A stretch of DNA of 64,000 nucleotides from Qaidamihabitans albus. GTDB lineage: Bacteria > Actinomycetota > Actinomycetes > Mycobacteriales > Pseudonocardiaceae. A program made the translations under genes and the position numbers. Shown in pieces: positions 40,720 through 49,731 of this stretch. The notes beneath the pieces were generated by a model that worked only from the letters and a program-made list of their open reading frames with translations, had not been told where the DNA came from and made no database searches. The stretch lies in the NCBI RefSeq assembly GCF_016464705.1, contig NZ_JAEHOB010000007.1, forward strand, positions 62,001-126,000, given 5' to 3'. Numbering within the stretch: position 1 is the first letter of the stretch; each line of letters starts with the position of its first letter.

Positions 40720-41955
40720 TCAGTCCGGGCAGGTCCCGGCTGTGGCGCGGAACAGGTGCGCCGGCCCGGCGCAGGTCGGCCGCAGCCGCACGGCCGGATC
40801 GGACGCGGGCAGCCACACCGACTCGCCCCGGCGCAGCTCCACCTTCGTGCCGTCCCCGGCACAGAGCAGCAACTCCCCCTCGGTGCAGAGCAGGATCTGC
40901 GGACCCGTGCCGTCGAGGACCACCTCGGCACAGTCGCCCGCGGCCCACTCGGCGCGGGAGAGCTCGAACTCGGGCGCGTCGGTGCGGTAGACGGCGATCC
41001 GCCCTTCCCGGTCACCTCGCAGCACCGGCATGTCCCCGCACGCGAAGTCCACCACTCGCAGCAGCTCCGGCACGTCGACGTGCTTGGGGGTGAGGCCGCA
41101 GCGCAATATGTTGTCCGAGTTGGCCAGGATCTCCACCGCGGTGCCGTGCAGGTAGAGGTGGAGGTTGCCTGCCGGGAGGTAGATGGCCTCGCCCGCGCGC
41201 AGCGTCAGGCGGTTCAGCAGCAGCGCGGCGAGCACGCCCGCGTCGCGCGGATGGGCCTCGCCGAGCTCCAGGATGGTGCGGCACTCGGTGTCGAACTCGC
41301 CGCGCTCCTTGACGTGCAGCACGCAGGCGTCGAGGACCTCGGGCAGCAGCTCGTCCAGTGTGGGCTGCGGCAGCGTGATCCAGGTGGTGAACAGGGCCCG
41401 CAGGCCGTCCGGGTCGGGCTGGGCCGCCAACAGCCCGGTGTACTTGGCCAGGCCGGGGGTGTCGACGGCCCGGAGAAGCTCCAGGGTGCGGTGCGGGTCC
41501 CGGAAACCGGCGAGCGCGTGGAACTCGGTGAGCGCGCACACGAGTTCCGGCTTAGCGGTGGGGTCCGGGTAGTTGCGGTTGCCCGCGTCCCGCGGAATGC
41601 CGGCAGCCTCCTCGCGCGCGTAGCCCTCCGCGGCCTGCTCGGCCGAAGGGTGCGCCTGCATGGACAGCGGCTCCTCGGCGGCGAGGATCTTCAGCAGGAA
41701 CGGCAGCCTGCCGCCCCACTGCCCGGCACACCTGGCGCCGAGCTGACCGACCGGATCGGCCTCGACCACGTCCAGCAGGCTGCGCTCGACGCCGTCCGGC
41801 CCGGTGACCCGCGAGGGGTCGCCGGGATGCGCGCCCATCCACAGCTCCGCCTCGGGGTGCGGTGCGGGAACCGGGCGCCCGAGCAGCTCGGGAATAGTGG
41901 TCCTGGAGCCCCACGCATAAGGCCGCACGGCGTTGCGCAGCAGTTCCACGGTCAC
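40720..41955 (-). CDS. manA: Mannose-6-phosphate isomerase, class I
   Basis: 411 residues from GTG 41955 (AAGGAG five bases upstream). Zinc-site segments: PLSMQAHPS, KPELVCALTEF and the cupin LPAGNLHLYLHGTAVEILANSDN; the conserved RCGLTPKHVD follows. It interconverts fructose-6-P and mannose-6-P and feeds GDP-mannose for mannosylated lipids and glycoproteins. Last gene of DUF3499-manB-Trm112-tobH-manA, matching Rv3258c-Rv3255c. Confidence 0.93.
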   Translation of the reverse strand: MTVELLRNAVRPYAWGSRTTIPELLGRPVPAPHPEAELWMGAHPGDPSRVTGPDGVERSLLDVVEADPVGQLGARCAGQWGGRLPFLLKILAAEEPLSMQAHPSAEQAAEGYAREEAAGIPRDAGNRNYPDPTAKPELVCALTEFHALAGFRDPHRTLELLRAVDTPGLAKYTGLLAAQPDPDGLRALFTTWITLPQPTLDELLPEVLDACVLHVKERGEFDTECRTILELGEAHPRDAGVLAALLLNRLTLRAGEAIYLPAGNLHLYLHGTAVEILANSDNILRCGLTPKHVDVPELLRVVDFACGDMPVLRGDREGRIAVYRTDAPEFELSRAEWAAGDCAEVVLDGTGPQILLCTEGELLLCAGDGTKVELRRGESVWLPASDPAVRLRPTCAGPAHLFRATAGTCPD

Positions 41956-42008
41956 CTCAACTCCTTGCCGGCCGTTCTCGCACACCGGCCCGTTCAGATC
42001 ACGCCGAC

Positions 42009-43100
42009 CTACGCCATCGCGGGCGTGTACCGGCCGGCTCCCCCAATAGTTCCAGCCGCTAGGCCGAGGTAGACGGCCGCGAGCTCGAAACGTAACGCGA
42101 GCACCGCGGCGCGGCCGACGTCGTCGGCCTCGATCTCCTCGGCCGGTGCGAGTACGTCGGCCGAGGTCAGCATCTCGTACGCACGGTGCCGGGCGCCGTC
42201 CGCGGCCGGTCCGGTGCGTACGGCGAGCAGTAGCGCCCGCGGTAGCGGGCCCTCGGTGGAAGAGTCGTCCGGGTCGGCGAAGATGTTCCGCTCGCCGACG
42301 CTCTCCACCGCCGCGCGGTGCAATGCGGGCCGGGCCAGCGCCTGCCGGTAGTCCGCGACGTCACCGACGATCGCGGCGTGCGCACCCAGCGCGTACGCCG
42401 CGTGGTGGCCGACCGCGACGGCGACCTGGTCCAGCCCCCACAGCAGTGGCGTCCGGCCCGCGATGCGTAACGCGAGCGACTTGGCGGGGTTAACGAAGGA
42501 CTCGTGGCCCGGATGGCACCGCTCCGCCTCCCCGTCGAGGTGGTCGGCGAGCGACTCGACGTCGGCGACGAGCAGGCCGAGCGTGTTCGCGGTCAGCAGG
42601 CCGGCCGCGAGTGCGCGCGGGAACGCCAGTTCGGGCGGCACCAGCACCCGGGGGGCGATGAGCAGCCCCCGGCCCGCGATGGCGGAGGCGACCGGGCCGT
42701 CCGGAGGGGCTGAGAGCACCACGGTTGCGCCGTAGCGGCTGGCCCGCTCCAGGGAGGCCGCCAGGTCGCGGTCGTTCGGGTCGTCGGTGTGCGCGAGCAC
42801 GACGTCGAGCGCGCCGATCCAGGTGGGCACGACGTCGCTGAGCACGACCGGCACCGGGCAGGACGGCACGAGCAGCGCCGCGAGCAGCAGTGCCGCGCTG
42901 CGGCCCGCGCCCGGCCGGATGACGATAACCAGCGCCCGCGGCCGCCCGATGTCCAGCCGGTCGCCGAACTCCAGCTCGGCGGTGGCCTCGACGGTCGCGC
43001 GGATCTGCGCACCGGACATCGCGGCGGCGCGCAGGAGTCCCGCGGTGTCGGCCTCGGCCAGCCGTGCGGGATCGTCGAGCAGGGCGTCGTCAAGCACCAT
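42009..43100 (-). CDS. TobH-like / SIS-domain phosphosugar isomerase-like protein
   Basis: 363 residues from ATG 43100, overlapping the Trm112 gene by 11 nt. The sequence (LVIVIRPGAGRSAALLLAALL, VPVVLSDVVPTWIGALDVVLAHTDDP, RSLALRIAGRTPLLWG-type segment, GERNIFADPDD) shows the layout of bifunctional phosphoglucose/phosphomannose isomerases, but the SIS serine/glutamate catalytic motifs are weak. The Rv3256c homologue occupies the same slot between manB and manA. A role in mannose-phosphate metabolism is inferred from context. Confidence 0.72.
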   Translation of the reverse strand: MVLDDALLDDPARLAEADTAGLLRAAAMSGAQIRATVEATAELEFGDRLDIGRPRALVIVIRPGAGRSAALLLAALLVPSCPVPVVLSDVVPTWIGALDVVLAHTDDPNDRDLAASLERASRYGATVVLSAPPDGPVASAIAGRGLLIAPRVLVPPELAFPRALAAGLLTANTLGLLVADVESLADHLDGEAERCHPGHESFVNPAKSLALRIAGRTPLLWGLDQVAVAVGHHAAYALGAHAAIVGDVADYRQALARPALHRAAVESVGERNIFADPDDSSTEGPLPRALLLAVRTGPAADGARHRAYEMLTSADVLAPAEEIEADDVGRAAVLALRFELAAVYLGLAAGTIGGAGRYTPAMA

Positions 43101-43341
43101 CGGTACTGGGTTCGTCGGAACTCGCGGGTTCATCGGGTTCGTCGGTGGACGACCGCGGCTCGCTGGCCTCGTCGAGCAGCAACACCGGTATGCCGTCCCG
43201 GACGGGGAAGACCCGCCCGCAGGAAGTGCAGGTGAGCGCGTCGGCGGACGGGTCGTCCGGCGCGCCTGGGCTCAGCGGCGCGTGATCCGGTGCGGGACAC
43301 GCGAGAATCTCCAGCAGCTGAGCATCAAGGGTGACGGCCAT
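43090..43341 (-). CDS. Trm112 family zinc-ribbon protein
   Basis: 83 residues. LLEILACPAPDHAPL and LTCTSCGRVFPVRDGIPVLLLDEA match bacterial Trm112/YcaR proteins, with a CxxC knuckle and one further Cys. The acidic tail (EPRSSTDEPDEP) is variable. In eukaryotes and some bacteria Trm112 activates methyltransferases; its role in this mannose operon is unknown. Overlaps the tobH-like gene by 11 nt and lies 17 nt after manB. Confidence 0.82.
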   Translation of the reverse strand: MAVTLDAQLLEILACPAPDHAPLSPGAPDDPSADALTCTSCGRVFPVRDGIPVLLLDEASEPRSSTDEPDEPASSDEPSTDGA

Positions 43342-43358
43342 GTTTCCTCTTTACCACG

Positions 43359-44726
43359 CTATCCGCGAACGATCGCCAGGACTTCGTCGGTGAGCTCCTT
43401 GACGGCCGCGGCGTCGGGCGCCTCGACGTTCAGCCTCAGCAGGGGCTCGGTGTTGGACGGCCGCAGGTTGAACCAGCCCTTCGACCCGAGATCGACCGTG
43501 AGCCCGTCGAGCTCGTCGATGGTGACACCGTTGCGGCCGGCGAAGGCGTCCTTGACCGCAAGCTGGCGGGCGACCTGGTCGTCGACCGTTGAGTTGATCT
43601 CCCCGGAGGCCGCGTACCTGGTGTACTCCCTGGTCAGATCCGAGAGCGTGCCGGACTGCTCGCCGAGCGCGGCGAGCACGTGCAGCGCGGCCAGCATGCC
43701 GGTGTCGGCCCGCCAGAAGTCGCGGAAGTAGTAGTGCGCGGAGTGCTCGCCACCGAAGATCGCGCCGGTCTCGGCCATCTTCTCCTTGATGAAGGAGTGC
43801 CCGACCCTGGTGCGCAGCGCGTTGCCGCCGTGCTCGGTGACGATCTCCGGCACGGACTTGGACGTGATCAGGTTGTGGATCACCGTCCCGCCCGGCTCCT
43901 TGGCGAGCTCCCGGACGGCGACCAGCGCGGTGACCGCGCTCGGCGGCACCGGGTCGCCGTTCTCGTCGATGACGAAACAGCGGTCGGCGTCGCCGTCGAA
44001 GGCGAGCCCCGCGTCGGCCTCCGTCTCGCGCACCTTCGCCTGCAGGTCGACGAGGTTCGCCGGGTCCAGCGGGTTCGCCTCGTGGTTGGGGAAGGTGCCG
44101 TCGAGCTCGAAGTACATGGGCACGATCTCGATCGGAATTCCCTTGAACACAGTGGGCACCGTGTGGCCGCCCATGCCGTTGCCCGCGTCGACCACCACCT
44201 TCAGCGGCCTGCTGCCGGAGAGGTCGACGAGCGAGCGCAGGTACGCGGCGTAGTCGGCGAGCACGTCGCGCTCGACCACGCTGCCCGGCTGCCCGGCGAA
44301 GGCCGGCACACCCTGTTCGACTGTGTCGCGGATCTCGGCGAGACCGGAGTCCTGGCCCACCGGGGCGGCGCCGGCCCGGCACAGCTTGATGCCGTTGTAC
44401 TGGGCCGGGTTGTGACTCGCGGTGAACATCGCGCCGGGCATGTTCATCGAGCCGGACGCGAAGTAGAGCTGGTCGGTGCTGGCCAGGCCGATCGACACCA
44501 CGTCGAGCCCCTGCGAGGTCACGCCGTCGGCGAACGCGGACGCGAGCCCCGGCGACGACTCGCGCATGTCGTGACCGATCACCACGGACGGCGAGTCGGG
44601 CTTGATCAGCAGCGCGAACGCGGCGCCGAAGTCCCGGACCAGGCCGGCGTCGAGCTGCTCACCGACCACGCCACGGATGTCGTAGGCCTTCACGATGCCC
44701 GAAAGGTCTGACACGCCCTCTCCCAT
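43359..44726 (-). CDS. manB: Phosphomannomutase/phosphoglucomutase
   Basis: 455 residues. KAYDIRG opens the fold; catalytic phosphoserine Ser104 is in TASHNP, the metal loop is DGDADR at 244-249, GGEHSAHYYF recognises sugar, and RPSNTEPLLRLN binds phosphate. It converts mannose-6-P to mannose-1-P for GDP-mannose synthesis. ATG 44726 is taken; GTG 44714 is an alternative. Matches Rv3257c. Confidence 0.94.
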   Translation of the reverse strand: MGEGVSDLSGIVKAYDIRGVVGEQLDAGLVRDFGAAFALLIKPDSPSVVIGHDMRESSPGLASAFADGVTSQGLDVVSIGLASTDQLYFASGSMNMPGAMFTASHNPAQYNGIKLCRAGAAPVGQDSGLAEIRDTVEQGVPAFAGQPGSVVERDVLADYAAYLRSLVDLSGSRPLKVVVDAGNGMGGHTVPTVFKGIPIEIVPMYFELDGTFPNHEANPLDPANLVDLQAKVRETEADAGLAFDGDADRCFVIDENGDPVPPSAVTALVAVRELAKEPGGTVIHNLITSKSVPEIVTEHGGNALRTRVGHSFIKEKMAETGAIFGGEHSAHYYFRDFWRADTGMLAALHVLAALGEQSGTLSDLTREYTRYAASGEINSTVDDQVARQLAVKDAFAGRNGVTIDELDGLTVDLGSKGWFNLRPSNTEPLLRLNVEAPDAAAVKELTDEVLAIVRG

Positions 44727-44790
44727 TGCTCGATGGTGGCTTACGCAAGCCTCGATACCCGGGGGGAAGCCTACCGACACGTGCCGTGGC

Positions 44791-45147
44791 TCAGCCGCGG
44801 CCGGGCAGCACACGCAGATGCCCGCGCCGGCCCGAGGTGGCCTCGGCCTGCTCGGCGGGCCGTGGCGCGCGGTCGGAACGGCCGGCCTCGCGCACGGCCT
44901 CGGCCAGCGCGGTCAGCTCGTCACCGGAGGGCTCCGGTGCGGAGAAGTCGCCCTCGTGGCGCACGACCTCCCAGCCCTTGGGCACCGTAAGCCGCAGTGC
45001 GTGCTCCTCGCAGAGATCGTAGGAGTGCGGCTCGGACGCCGTCGCGAGCGGCCCCACCACCGCCGTCGAGTCGCTGTAGGCGTAGGTCAGCGTGGCGACG
45101 GCGGGCTCGAGACAGCCCGTCCGCGAACACTTCCGTACGCTCGGCAC
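44791..45147 (-). CDS. DUF3499 family protein
   Basis: 118 residues. MPSVRKCSRTGCLEPAVATLTYAY and SYDLCEEHALRLTVPKGWEVVRHEG are the conserved core; the four Cys/His positions (two Cys, then C-x2-H) suggest zinc binding. Actinobacteria-specific, linked to manB as Rv3258c is. Gap to manB is 64 nt on the same strand. Function unknown; divergent from the zincin-like gene. Confidence 0.82.
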   Translation of the reverse strand: MPSVRKCSRTGCLEPAVATLTYAYSDSTAVVGPLATASEPHSYDLCEEHALRLTVPKGWEVVRHEGDFSAPEPSGDELTALAEAVREAGRSDRAPRPAEQAEATSGRRGHLRVLPGRG

Positions 45148-45243
45148 GGTTCGTCACGATAGCCGGTCGTGCCGCCCACGGCGTGCAGGCGCACCGGCGA
45201 CACACCGGCAAGGGTCCGCGCGGACCCGCGTACCCTTTGCCTC

Positions 45244-45711
45244 GTGGCAATGGCTCGTGGTTCGCGACAGCGGCAGCGGCTGCGCCGGGACCGGCACGGC
45301 CGCGGTCTGCGCGGGCCGCTGTACCCCGCGACACTGCCCGCCGCGACCAGCCGGGCCGAGAAGTTCGACGCACTGGTCCTCGACGCGCTCGAGCCGATCG
45401 AGGCGCGCTGGCGGCACGAGCTCACCAAGCTGGACGTGGCCGTTGACGACGTGCCCGAGGTGCGCCGCGAGATCCCGCCTGCGCAGGTCGACGGCGTACT
45501 GCTCGACGGAACCGTGCCGCTGTCCCGGCTGGTGCCCGCCGGGGTGGACCGGGCGGGCCTGCCCACGCGTGCCCGCATCGTGCTGTACCGCCGGCCGCTC
45601 GAGGCCAGGGCCAAGGACCCGGGGGAGCTGGCCGATCTCGTGCACGACGTCCTGGTCGAGCAGATCGCCGGCTACCTCGGTGTCGAGCCGGACATCATCG
45701 AGGGCGAGTAG
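45244..45711 (+). CDS. Metallopeptidase (zincin) family protein lacking HExxH
   Basis: 155 residues. The family (Rv3259-type, PF06262-like) is recognisable from FDALVLDALEPIEARW, VDDVPEVRR, ARIVLYRRPLEARAKDPGELADLVHDVLVEQIAGYLGV. Where zincins have HExxH the sequence reads VEQIA, so zinc binding is not expected. TACCCT (45231-45236) ends 7 nt before GTG 45244, suggesting a leaderless mRNA; ATG 45250 is an alternative. Its 3' end overlaps the converging glycosyltransferase gene by 40 nt. Confidence 0.75.
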   Translation: MAMARGSRQRQRLRRDRHGRGLRGPLYPATLPAATSRAEKFDALVLDALEPIEARWRHELTKLDVAVDDVPEVRREIPPAQVDGVLLDGTVPLSRLVPAGVDRAGLPTRARIVLYRRPLEARAKDPGELADLVHDVLVEQIAGYLGVEPDIIEGE

Positions 45712-48700
45712 CGCCTGCGGCCCGGGATCGCGGTGAGCGCCGTGAACAGCACCGCGGCGACCTGGCCGAGCAGCAGCAGGCTGTAGAGGGTCTGCGGGTA
45801 CTCCACGACCACCTCCGACTGCCGTGCCGGGACCGAGACCGCCACCTGGCGCCCCCAGGCGGGCACGATCGGCACCGGCGCCCCGTCGACACTCGCCCGC
45901 CAGCCAGGCTCCTGCTCCGCGGCGAGCACGAGCAGCCGGCCCTCCGGACCGTCGGAGACCCGCACCCGCACATCCGGCAGCCGCGCGTCGACCGGCACCA
46001 CGGCACTGCCGTCCATCAGCTCGCCCTCGGGTGGCCGGCCGCTGACCGCGCGCCGCGCCTGCTCCGGCGACACGAGCGTGACCTGGCCGCTCACCGGGTT
46101 GAGCCGCAGCACCTGGCGACCGTCGGTGGTCGGCGGCGCACCACCCACCAGATCCCCGGCGGCCTGCCGCAGCGCGGCGGCGTCCTCCCCCGGCGGGAGA
46201 ACCACGAACAGCACGCCCGCGGCCGCGGCGGAGGCCACCGTGTCGCGCACGCCGGCGAGCAGGTCCCGCTCCCAGCCGGCCAGGCGCTCGGCCGTACCCG
46301 GCACGGGTGCGATCGCGTCGTCGCCGTAGCGCGGCAGCCGCCCGCCCACCTGCCGCACCGGCTCGCCGGGGGTGGAGAGCACGAGCACGCCGCGGCCGGT
46401 GTCGGCGAGTTCCGCCGCCAGTGACGGCGCGAGCCGCCAGCCGTCGGCCTGGAGCGGTCCGGTACGGCCGGCGGCCACTCCGCCGGCCGCCAGCACGAGC
46501 AGCACCGCGACCCCGCCCAGGGCGCCCAGCCTTCCGAACAGGGCCGGGGTGGCCCGCCGGTCCGGCACGCACACGCCGAGCACGACGCCGATCAGCCCGG
46601 CACCGGCGATCAGCAGCGGCACGCCCGTGAAGCCCGGTGCGGGCAGCCCGCCGCGCACGGGGGCGACCTCGACGAGCCGGACCAGGACGGCGCCGGCGAT
46701 CCCGAGCGCGACCACCGCGAGTCCGGGCGCGATCCGGGCCGTGGGCCGGGCGACCACCGCGACGACCGCCGCGATGACGACGGCGATGCCGACGGGCATG
46801 GCCGCCCCGCCACCCGGGGCGAGACCGGCGAGGTCCGCCGCGGTGGCCCGGACGCTCGCCGGTCCACCGAGGCCGTGCAGCAACACCGCGGGATGCGTGA
46901 GCAGGGTCGGCAGCCACGGCAGCAGCAGCACCGCGGGCAGCACCACGACGATGGCCACGGCGGACACCCGGCGGGCCAGTCCGCCGCCCGAGGGCAGCGC
47001 GACGAAACCGACGGCGAGGCCGGCCAGCGCCAGCGCGTGCGCCAGCGGGGAGAACGCGCCCACCACCGCGAGGGTGAGCGCGGACAGCACCGCCACGCTC
47101 AGCCAGCGCGAGTCCGCGCGGGTGAGCACGGCGGCCAGCCCCGCGATCAGTGCGGGCAGCAGGATGTGCACCACCACCACGCCGAGCCTGCCCTGCGTCA
47201 CGGCCACGGTGGCGGCGGGCAGCAGCGCGTAGGCGGCCGCGGCACCGGCCCGGACCCACCGGCCTGCCCGGACGCGCCGGGTGGCCGCGTAAGCGACGAG
47301 CCCGGCGAGCGGGACGTGGCCGATCATCAGCACGGCGACCAGCGCGGCCGGCCCACCGAGCGGGGCGAACGGCGCGCCGAGCAGCCCGAGTACCGCCAGC
47401 GCCACGGGGGCGGCGGTCGCGGTGCCCCCGCCGACCGGATGCCATGCCCCCAGGTAGGTCGACCAGACCTGGGCCAGGTCGCCGACCGGCAGCAACGCAC
47501 CACCGGCGAGGTCCCAGCCGAGGCGCGCACCGTTGGCGGCCAGGCCGAGCGCGGTGAGCACCAGCAGCAGTGCCACGGGCGGTGAGAACACGGTCGCCGC
47601 GAGAATCCGGCGCCGGTTGACCTCCACGAACACGAGGCCGCCCCCGGCCGCGCCGGCGAGCCGTCCGGGGGACGGCCGCGCGGCCGTGCCTGTGCCGGTG
47701 TCCTCGGCATCAGTGGTGGCCGCGGGGCCTCCGGTCCGTTCGGGCAGCGGCACCGCGACGATGCCGGCCGGCCTGCGCAGCCCCGAGCCACGCGAGCCGA
47801 GGGACCGCAGGGCTCCGGCAGGCAGCGCCTCCGGCCCGACCGGCTTCGGCCTGCTGTACCTGTCCTCGGGCGGGATCCACGCGGTGGCTCCGTCGGCCGC
47901 CTCCGGCAGCCTCCCGAGCGCGGCCTCGCTCGCCACCCGCCTGCGTACCAGCTGCACCACCCCGCCCCGCAGCGCGTCGCGCAACCGGCTGAACCGGCTC
48001 GTGAACAGGCCGCGCACCGGGCCACCGGGCTCACGTTCCCGGCGGGCGGCGCGGAGTTCCGCGGAGCCGCCGAGCAGGTAACCGGCCGCCGCGAACTCGG
48101 CCCGCGCCCGCGTTCCGTTGCGCAACAAGGCGAAACCGATGCCGCGCAGCACGCACAGCAGCACGAGCCGGGGCACGCCGAGTACCAAGGAGACGGTCGA
48201 GCAGTTGACGAGGAAGGTCCGCAGTCCGTTGGCACGGTCGGCCGCCGCGACCGAGCCCCGCACGGCGTCCGCGGCGCGCTGACCGGTGCCGACGGCTCGC
48301 ACGTGGCGCAGGCGGGCGGCGGGCACGCACAGCACCACACCGCCTGCCGCGTTCACCCGCCAGCCGTAGTCGATGTCCTCGCGGAGCAGGGAGAGCGCCT
48401 GGTCGAAACCGCCCAGCTCCTCCCACATCGCCCGGCCGAGGAGCGCGCCTGCGCTCGGCACGGCGAGCACCTCGGTGCTCTGTTCGGGAGATCCCTCCGA
48501 GCCGAGCCTGCCGGGGACGGCCTGCCTGCGATGGCCGGAGGCGTCGGTGGTCAGCCCGGCCTCGACGATGAGGCGCGGATCCGTCCAGTCCACGGCGAGC
48601 GGGCCCAGCATCGCGGCCGACGGCGCCGTCTCCGCCGCGCGCAACAGGATGTCGAGACAGTCTGGCTCGGGTGCGCAGTCGTCGTGGAGCAACCAGATCC

Positions 48701-49007
48701 AGGAACCCGGGTCACCCCAACGTTCACTCGCCCGTGTGACGGCCTCGGCGACCGCCGCGGCGAAACCGGTGTCCGCCGGGACCGTGAGGACGCCGTCGAG
48801 AACCGGCGTTCCGGCGCCCGCATCGGGCGCGGCGGCCTCGGCAAGCAGCTCCGCGGTCCGGTCGGTCGAGCCCGTGTCGACCGCGAGCACGTGCCGTGGC
48901 CGGATCGTGCTGCGCCGCAACGCGGACAGCGCGAGCGGCAACCAGCTTTCCCCGTTGTGGCACACGAGAATCGCGAGTACCGGGGCCGTGCGGGTCGACG
49001 GCGGCAT
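45672..49007 (-). CDS. Family 2 glycosyltransferase fused to a large membrane domain
   Basis: 1,111 residues from ATG 49007 (upstream TTG starts are possible). Residues about 5-330 are a GT-A transferase: LAILVCHNGESWLPLAL, VDTGSTDRT, WLLHDDCAPEPD (DxD-like) and LLREDIDYGWRV. After a Pro/Arg-rich linker, about 12-13 hydrophobic helices run from 465 to 880. A C-terminal about 200-residue extracytoplasmic domain and a last helix close the protein. The layout fits an envelope glycan or lipid-linked sugar transferase. It sits between Rv3259-like and whiB2 genes. Specificity unknown. Confidence 0.82.
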   Translation of the reverse strand: MPPSTRTAPVLAILVCHNGESWLPLALSALRRSTIRPRHVLAVDTGSTDRTAELLAEAAAPDAGAGTPVLDGVLTVPADTGFAAAVAEAVTRASERWGDPGSWIWLLHDDCAPEPDCLDILLRAAETAPSAAMLGPLAVDWTDPRLIVEAGLTTDASGHRRQAVPGRLGSEGSPEQSTEVLAVPSAGALLGRAMWEELGGFDQALSLLREDIDYGWRVNAAGGVVLCVPAARLRHVRAVGTGQRAADAVRGSVAAADRANGLRTFLVNCSTVSLVLGVPRLVLLCVLRGIGFALLRNGTRARAEFAAAGYLLGGSAELRAARREREPGGPVRGLFTSRFSRLRDALRGGVVQLVRRRVASEAALGRLPEAADGATAWIPPEDRYSRPKPVGPEALPAGALRSLGSRGSGLRRPAGIVAVPLPERTGGPAATTDAEDTGTGTAARPSPGRLAGAAGGGLVFVEVNRRRILAATVFSPPVALLLVLTALGLAANGARLGWDLAGGALLPVGDLAQVWSTYLGAWHPVGGGTATAAPVALAVLGLLGAPFAPLGGPAALVAVLMIGHVPLAGLVAYAATRRVRAGRWVRAGAAAAYALLPAATVAVTQGRLGVVVVHILLPALIAGLAAVLTRADSRWLSVAVLSALTLAVVGAFSPLAHALALAGLAVGFVALPSGGGLARRVSAVAIVVVLPAVLLLPWLPTLLTHPAVLLHGLGGPASVRATAADLAGLAPGGGAAMPVGIAVVIAAVVAVVARPTARIAPGLAVVALGIAGAVLVRLVEVAPVRGGLPAPGFTGVPLLIAGAGLIGVVLGVCVPDRRATPALFGRLGALGGVAVLLVLAAGGVAAGRTGPLQADGWRLAPSLAAELADTGRGVLVLSTPGEPVRQVGGRLPRYGDDAIAPVPGTAERLAGWERDLLAGVRDTVASAAAAGVLFVVLPPGEDAAALRQAAGDLVGGAPPTTDGRQVLRLNPVSGQVTLVSPEQARRAVSGRPPEGELMDGSAVVPVDARLPDVRVRVSDGPEGRLLVLAAEQEPGWRASVDGAPVPIVPAWGRQVAVSVPARQSEVVVEYPQTLYSLLLLGQVAAVLFTALTAIPGRRRYSPSMMSGSTPR

Positions 49008-49147
49008 GGTCGTCCGGGGCAAGAGCCCTCCGTGCTTCAAGGTGATCCGGGTGCGATCACCTTAACGACGAGCCGTGCGAGGTCGCCGTGCCACCTCGCA
49101 CGGCACGGACGGCACGAGCGGCGCCGTTACGGCCCCGCAGCCGCCGG

Positions 49148-49429
49148 TCACACCGCACGCTTCTTCAGCTTGCGCCGCTCCCGTTCCGACAGCCCGCCCC
49201 AGATACCGAACCGCTCGTCATGTGCGAGCGCGTACTCGAGGCAGTCGTCCTTGACCTCGCAGCCCTGGCAGATCCGCTTCGCTTCCCTGGTGGATCCCCC
49301 CTTTTCCGGGAAGAACGCCTCCGGATCCGTCTGCGCGCACAGCGCGCGCTCCTGCCAGTCCTGCTCGTCGGACACGTCGAACAGATCGGTGAGAACGCCC
49401 AGCTCCTCGTCCGGGGTTCCCCAATCCAT
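49148..49429 (-). CDS. whiB2: WhiB-family regulator, WhiB2/WhmD type
   Basis: 93 residues. Cys31, Cys54, Cys57 and Cys63 ligate the iron-sulphur cluster (ALCAQTDPEAFFPEKGGSTREAKRICQGCEVKDDCLEYAL), then GIWGGLSERERRKLKKR for DNA binding. WhmD/WhiB2 is needed for septation in mycobacteria and WhiB for sporulation septation in Streptomyces. The frame is open upstream but ATG 49429 gives the family length. It is transcribed toward the glycosyltransferase gene, 140 nt away. Confidence 0.93.
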   Translation of the reverse strand: MDWGTPDEELGVLTDLFDVSDEQDWQERALCAQTDPEAFFPEKGGSTREAKRICQGCEVKDDCLEYALAHDERFGIWGGLSERERRKLKKRAV

Positions 49430-49731
49430 GACGTGCCCCCATTCCCTTCCAGTAGTGTCTAACCGCACGTCCGCCTCCTCGCTTCCACGCACTCCCAGGC
49501 TGGCGGTATTCGGATGGGCACCCGCTGCTCCCCTTGCCAGGCAGCGAATGACATCAATGTGATTACACCCGTGTAGTGCGGCCAGGTCAAGCCGAGTCGC
49601 GTGTTCGGGGGATACTTTCGGCGACTCGCGCAAGCGGACACGCCGAGACGACCTCACCCGGAATTGAATCCGGACACTCCTGCGAGACGGTGCCGTGATC
49701 TCGCCGCACCCCGGTACGACAGACTGTGGGG
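49430..49731. other. 302-nt divergent control region whiB2 / M50 protease
   Basis: No gene. A 12-bp inverted repeat TACAC-CC-GTGTA at 49564-49575, 135 nt before whiB2 in an AT-richer patch, is a candidate operator. A weak -10 (CAGACT, 49720-49725) precedes GTG 49732 by 6 nt. Confidence 0.4.

Noticed and set aside
45154-47445. 763-codon minus-strand frame overlapping the glycosyltransferase in another frame
   Set aside because: Extremely Arg/Gly/Ala-rich translation, no motifs; a frame-shifted reading of the membrane domain.
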